Assembly (NCBI GenBank): GCA_004794785.1
Contig: SJOL01009975.1
Span: forward strand, 25,987-89,986
Direction: 5' to 3'
From: Opisthorchis felineus
Lineage: Eukaryota; Platyhelminthes; Trematoda; Opisthorchiida; Opisthorchiidae
DNA: 64,000 nt
Positions 59,601 through 64,000 of this stretch are shown in pieces. The translations under genes were made by a program, and so were the position numbers. Each line of letters starts with the position of its first letter. Positions within the stretch are counted from its first letter, which is position 1. The notes beneath the pieces are model-generated. The model ran no database searches and was not told where the DNA came from. It saw nothing but the letters and a program-made list of their open reading frames with translations.

Positions 59601-59700
59601 GCAAGTATAGACGTAATACACTACTCATAAACGAGAGATTCAGCTGGGTTCCAGGTGAGTCTTCCGCAAAACCAAATTGGTTGGCATATGAATGTATTTC
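59600..59700. repeat. fragment of the hammerhead-associated repeat
   Basis: GACGTAATACACTACTCATA (about 59,607) is followed directly by CAGCTGGGTTCCAGGTGAGT and CTTCCGCAAAACCAAATTGG. Both blocks occur in the repeat at 22,360-22,585, and the first also follows the ribozyme at 43.4 kb (opposite strand). The part that would include the ribozyme core is absent. Confidence 0.55.
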
Positions 59701-62700
59701 GGACGTCTAAGTAGTTTCGTACATTCACATTGAGAAATCATACGTCACTTCCTGAGAGCAGTGGAAGCTTTTAGGGGCTGTTAAAAGGCCTAAGAATCAG
59801 CATATAGGTAGCGATATTGCCATTGGCATATGGACAATAAACCAAGTAGGAGGCCACACAAAATGATTAGTTCGCATGGGAAACGAGACACGAGACAAAT
59901 CAATTTCCTACAGAACACAGAAGTTCGTCGGAATCAGGGACGATTTTACGGAGGGTATATTGTCTTTTCAGTAACTGTTCCTGATATTAACTATATCATG
60001 GTTCGGGGTCAGTATCGGAAAGAGATCTTGGTAACTAGCTCTTATCTAGGTTCCTGATGGCAGTTGTGCAGTCGGGTACGGTGGTTGGGCAATTACACTT
60101 CGACTCTGAAGCGTCGGAATGCACAAAAAGTGCCATGAAGTTATGCGTAGAGTGTGAGCATGAACAAACTATAACTTGTTCAAGTTCGGCGTTTTATTAA
60201 CATCACTCTTGTAGAAGACTCATGTGGTAGTGAGGGATTGCAATTTTAAAGTATTGCTAACGAGCGTGTTGTATCCTCAAAGTCTTTCCTTAGAACCCAA
60301 AGAAAACATCGGAGCTTAACAGACAGAATCAAACTTTGGCCAGCGATCATTTAAGACGGGAGCAAGGTGGGTCGTATCCCTTTCATTTATTACGCTGAGG
60401 GGGGCTGTTTTCACTACCTCGTGGAGATGTTTCACACAAAATTGGAGTGAACGAAAGCGAAAGTTATGCGCTGTAGCAGAACAGCTATTTGTTTACTGGA
60501 ATTGGATAGCAATGCTGAGCATCTGCGGGAAGTTTCGTTGTCGTGGGCGGATCTGATCACCTGGTTCAAACACTTTGGTGTCCGCCGTGATCAAGATCTC
60601 CTTGTAGACTGCACTAATAGGACCTAGGCATATCCATCGTCAACGAGTTCAGCGTAAAGTGTTTTATGGTGTAGGTCGTAGGCAACTCGTGTTACGTCAT
60701 CATGTAGTAAAGTGTGTTTCGGAAACTGGCCGCGTTAAGTTTAGCAATAATAAGTTCAAGACGACTCAAGAAGATGAACGATTGGTTTAGCCGTCTGTCA
60801 GTGAAGTTTTCTGAACAGTTAATCAATGTGCAGGTTGTGTGCCATTGCTTTTTATTGGTTTCATCCTACTGATGCTGTTCTCTTACATTTCCATCTATAT
60901 GTCAGAGCAAATTACCCTGTGAGTAAAACCTAAGGGTGTTTCCACAGGAGGTTTTCAACGGATGTGACACAACTCCACCCACAGAGCTTTTATTGCTTTT
61001 GCTCAATGTAGCCAAATCTAAGCTTGTTTGATATGGGCTTTGTGTTGTACTACAGGCACGTCATTGCGACACTGCCACTTCTGTTAGTGGGTTAAGTGAT
61101 GCGTCGGTCTGGAAGAAAGCGAGGTTTCCTATTTTAGTGCACGAAATAGCTATCCACAACCTACCATATTTAACACACTTTTAGACGTTTCTAGTCGAAC
61201 AAAAATTCAGCTGTCTTCTCGCAGAGCGAAACCTAGGAAATAGCAGATATTCGGCCCCGACGTTAATCAAGTCTGGAACCTTTGTGGTCCTCTGGTCCAG
61301 GAAACGTGCAACACTGCTTTCATTTATAGCTCAGGATTCAAAACCAAACATACTGCAACTGGGACGAAGTCGTAGTCGCTTATGTAAATACGAACGCCAG
61401 TAGAGAACTCCGTGTCACCTGACGTCCTCGTGAACTTCCTTTGGCTTAATAATAGACGTTGAAAACTTTTTTCCAGAAAAAACGCAACTCGGCGCTTGTC
61501 CATGGATTTCAGTGCGTCACAATTTATATTTGAAACTTTTTTCAGTTTTAGGATCACGCAACTCGCGACACCCTTGTTGCTATCAGAAGGATCGAAAACC
61601 ATCCCATCTGTCATAGCAAAAATTTGACTGGACCGGACAGATAGTCACTTTTGAAGGCTTTTTTCCTTAATCTAATTTTTTCGGTCGTGTGCTTATGTTG
61701 CCACACGTGAGAGTTGGCGTACAAAGTATGATTCACACTCAGTAGTAGCGACAATAACATTAAAAATCGAGGGTGCCTTGTGGCACGTATTCAGCGTCTG
61801 CTTGCCACAACCGATTCAGAATTGTCCGAAGTTAGGGTGATTTGAAAAACTTCAACAATTTTTCGGAACCACCCCACCATCGGTTATGAAGTCCACTGAG
61901 GTTTTCGTGGTTGTCATGATAAGTCTGTCTCGAGTGGAAACGGAAAAGTCTGGAGATCCTTCAGTGTCTCGATTTGCATTCGTACAAGCGCGATAGACTG
62001 GTTGAAAGGACGGACAGTTTCGGCAGACTCGTTTTGGAACAGTGCAGAGCTGAAGCAGAGGCAAAGAAGACCGCGTTATTCGCGTTGTTTATAATATTTA
62101 GTATGTTTCACCGAGTTGATTTCTGGACCGTTAAAGATAATTTGTTTATCTTGAATGCTACTGTCCATTGTGTTGTATTTCCGTTTTTGTTTAGGTAAAA
62201 GCCGTCATGCATTAGCAATACAGCCCGAATACCAGGTCCCTGTTTAGCATGATTCATTTGCAATCCATAATTTCCTCAGGTTTAACTGTCGGTAGCCAGC
62301 TCATTCAGTTGTTGCATCTCTGATGAATAGGCTTGAATAGAGGTGGTAAACAGCCGATTGACTCATATCTTTATCCACGGATTGTTTTTAATGGCGCGAA
62401 ATAGTGCCGATGGTCTTCGAAAAGCCTTACGGGTTTGGATGTCCTGCAACATACATCCCTTGCTACCGTCTGCTGGAAACTGCGATCTACCATCTGTGTG
62501 TTCCTACATTAGTGCCCCTTCCACTGAAATGGTACTGCTTCATGTATTGACGCTCCAAATAGGCGTATGAGAAAATTGTTTTACGCTCATACGCCACATT
62601 TTTGAGAGCTACCAGCCGTATTGAGAGTGTGCATGGTTTATGTTGGTACACCGTGTAGGTGACGAAAGTGACGAGGCACTAGCAGTTGGGTGCTGCCACG

Positions 62701-64000
62701 AACTCGTTTTCAGCCCTAATGACGATTCGCGCTATACACGGTGGTCGGTACGTTCCGCGTAGGGCACATCTGTCAGTTTTTGTGGTCAGTTTTGTCCCCA
62801 GTGGTTTACTTATGTGCACGCATCTTATGCATTCGATCTTGTGTTTGCTTGCTTGCGCATCTGTGCCCACATCCTCGTTTACCGTATTTCTTACACAGCT
62901 CTCGTGTGTCCTTCGTGATAGCCTAACGATTTGTAGGGAAATATACTCCATTTTTGGACACCAATCTATCAATCAACTAACCAATAAACAAAACGGAAGC
63001 GAGTGATTCGTCAGCATGACTTTTTCAATGTTATCCCACTGTTTAATTTACCGGTACCGACAGGCTATTGCGTGGCGCACATTTTTTCCACCATGTTCGA
63101 TTGGATAGGAGTTCTGGGTTCAACTGATTCTTTCGGTTTGATAAATTTTGCCCACAAAAGCCACCATCGGTTGATTCTTCTTTTTCCGTCCCTGTACCTT
63201 AATCGGAACTGTCCATTTTCAGAGGCGGCACATCTCATGGCTCCCTTCCTCCTATTTTTTTCCATTATGTGAATAGTTTTCATTGGAGTTCACAGATTTT
63301 GAAACGTGCATGATAATTCTCATTACCACCGCCGTAATTTGCCCACCAAAAAGGGGTTTCGGTTTCAGGTTTACGTGGAAATGTGGGCTGCGAAAATGGG
63401 AAACCGATGCCAAAGGAAGAGGGTAATGAGCAAATGGGGAAGCACAGATTATGGTTTACATTGCCCGTGAGCGGTATACCAGTCGGACACGTTTGAGTGA
63501 ATTTTGGAAACATTTGTGGAGATAGTGGATACGGAAACTGCTTTTTAACTGTTCGGTTTTCCCTAATGGTCAATACTACAAAATATTACAATACTACAAC
63601 AGATAATTACTATTTAATAGACCACTGGAGCTATTCACGTTAGGAAAGCTCTAAAGTAGACAGCCTAAGTGACAGCACCGAGGCTATAGTGTCAGTTAAC
63701 CTCATCAAAAAGCCAAGGTATCTATTAAAGTTAGCCAGCTTGTGCATTTCATTGCCGGTCAGCTGCTCGTATCAGTCAACACTCGATGTTCGAACGGGAT
63801 GGATTGTGTCGCAAGAAGACGGCACTCATGAAGACAATCAATTGTTAGTGAATCGTTTGGAAGACTGTTTCAGCGGGAACGCACATTATAACCTTTTCCA
63901 ACTCACCTCTGAAATCCTCGTGGTTTGAAGCCCCTTTTCTGAGAGGAGTATTCAATGAGATCGAAGAGATAATGTTGTGTATGGATGGTAAATGCCAGAA
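59701..64000. other. right flank without identified genes
   Basis: Open frames on both strands (for example 61,324-61,614 minus, 62,679-63,006, 63,689-63,928 plus) are short and show no domain or clear exon structure. They may be chance frames. Missing TRAPPC13 C-terminal exons could be here but were not recognised. Confidence 0.35.

Noticed and set aside
61324..61614. A minus-strand frame whose end (GVRIYISDYDF) faintly recalls a TRAPPC13 C-terminal pattern.
   Set aside because: It is on the opposite strand to the gene, and the resemblance covers only a few residues.

Overview
The window is eukaryotic, intron-rich and full of decayed retroelements. It looks like part of a trematode genome, most likely an opisthorchiid liver fluke (Clonorchis/Opisthorchis type). 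Three things suggest this: a tRNA-like SINE with a GGTTCGAACCC B-box and a tail that translates as 'ARHRKG.TAER' occurs repeatedly; there are many broken CR1-like LINE copies with the fluke-typical '[19 protein letters not shown]' C-terminus; and small conserved exons are separated by multi-kilobase introns. The organism call is inference from remembered repeat families, not from a search. No rRNA, CRISPR array or bacterial operon is visible.

Layout. Positions 1-8.3 kb are a graveyard of non-LTR retrotransposons: an inverted SINE pair, an endonuclease fragment, one long and one shorter reverse-transcriptase copy, and 3' tails. Positions 9.0-20.4 kb on the minus strand hold a complete four-exon gene for a sodium/bile-acid-cotransporter-family (SLC10) membrane protein. 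Exon phases and splice sites join without conflict into about 843 residues: signal peptide, long N-glycosylated ectodomain, SLC10 membrane core, long cytoplasmic tail. Positions 20.4-24.4 kb are intergenic, with CCAAT boxes facing the SLC10 gene.

From 24.4 kb on, the plus strand carries the gene for TRAPPC13, a subunit of the TRAPP vesicle-tethering complex. Seven exons were found between 24,445 and 55,792, all with consensus splice sites and with consistent phases wherever exons are adjacent. The first exon, two small internal exons and the C-terminal exon(s) were not found. Its introns hold further LINE, SINE and foldback fragments. The 43 kb intron contains a textbook type I hammerhead ribozyme in the sense orientation, in a repeat that resembles the terminal region of Penelope-like elements; related repeat pieces lie at 22.4 and 59.6 kb.

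The two host genes are divergent (SLC10 minus, TRAPPC13 plus). Nothing in the sequence suggests they act in one pathway. The region beyond 55.8 kb holds one LINE fragment and otherwise nothing that could be identified.
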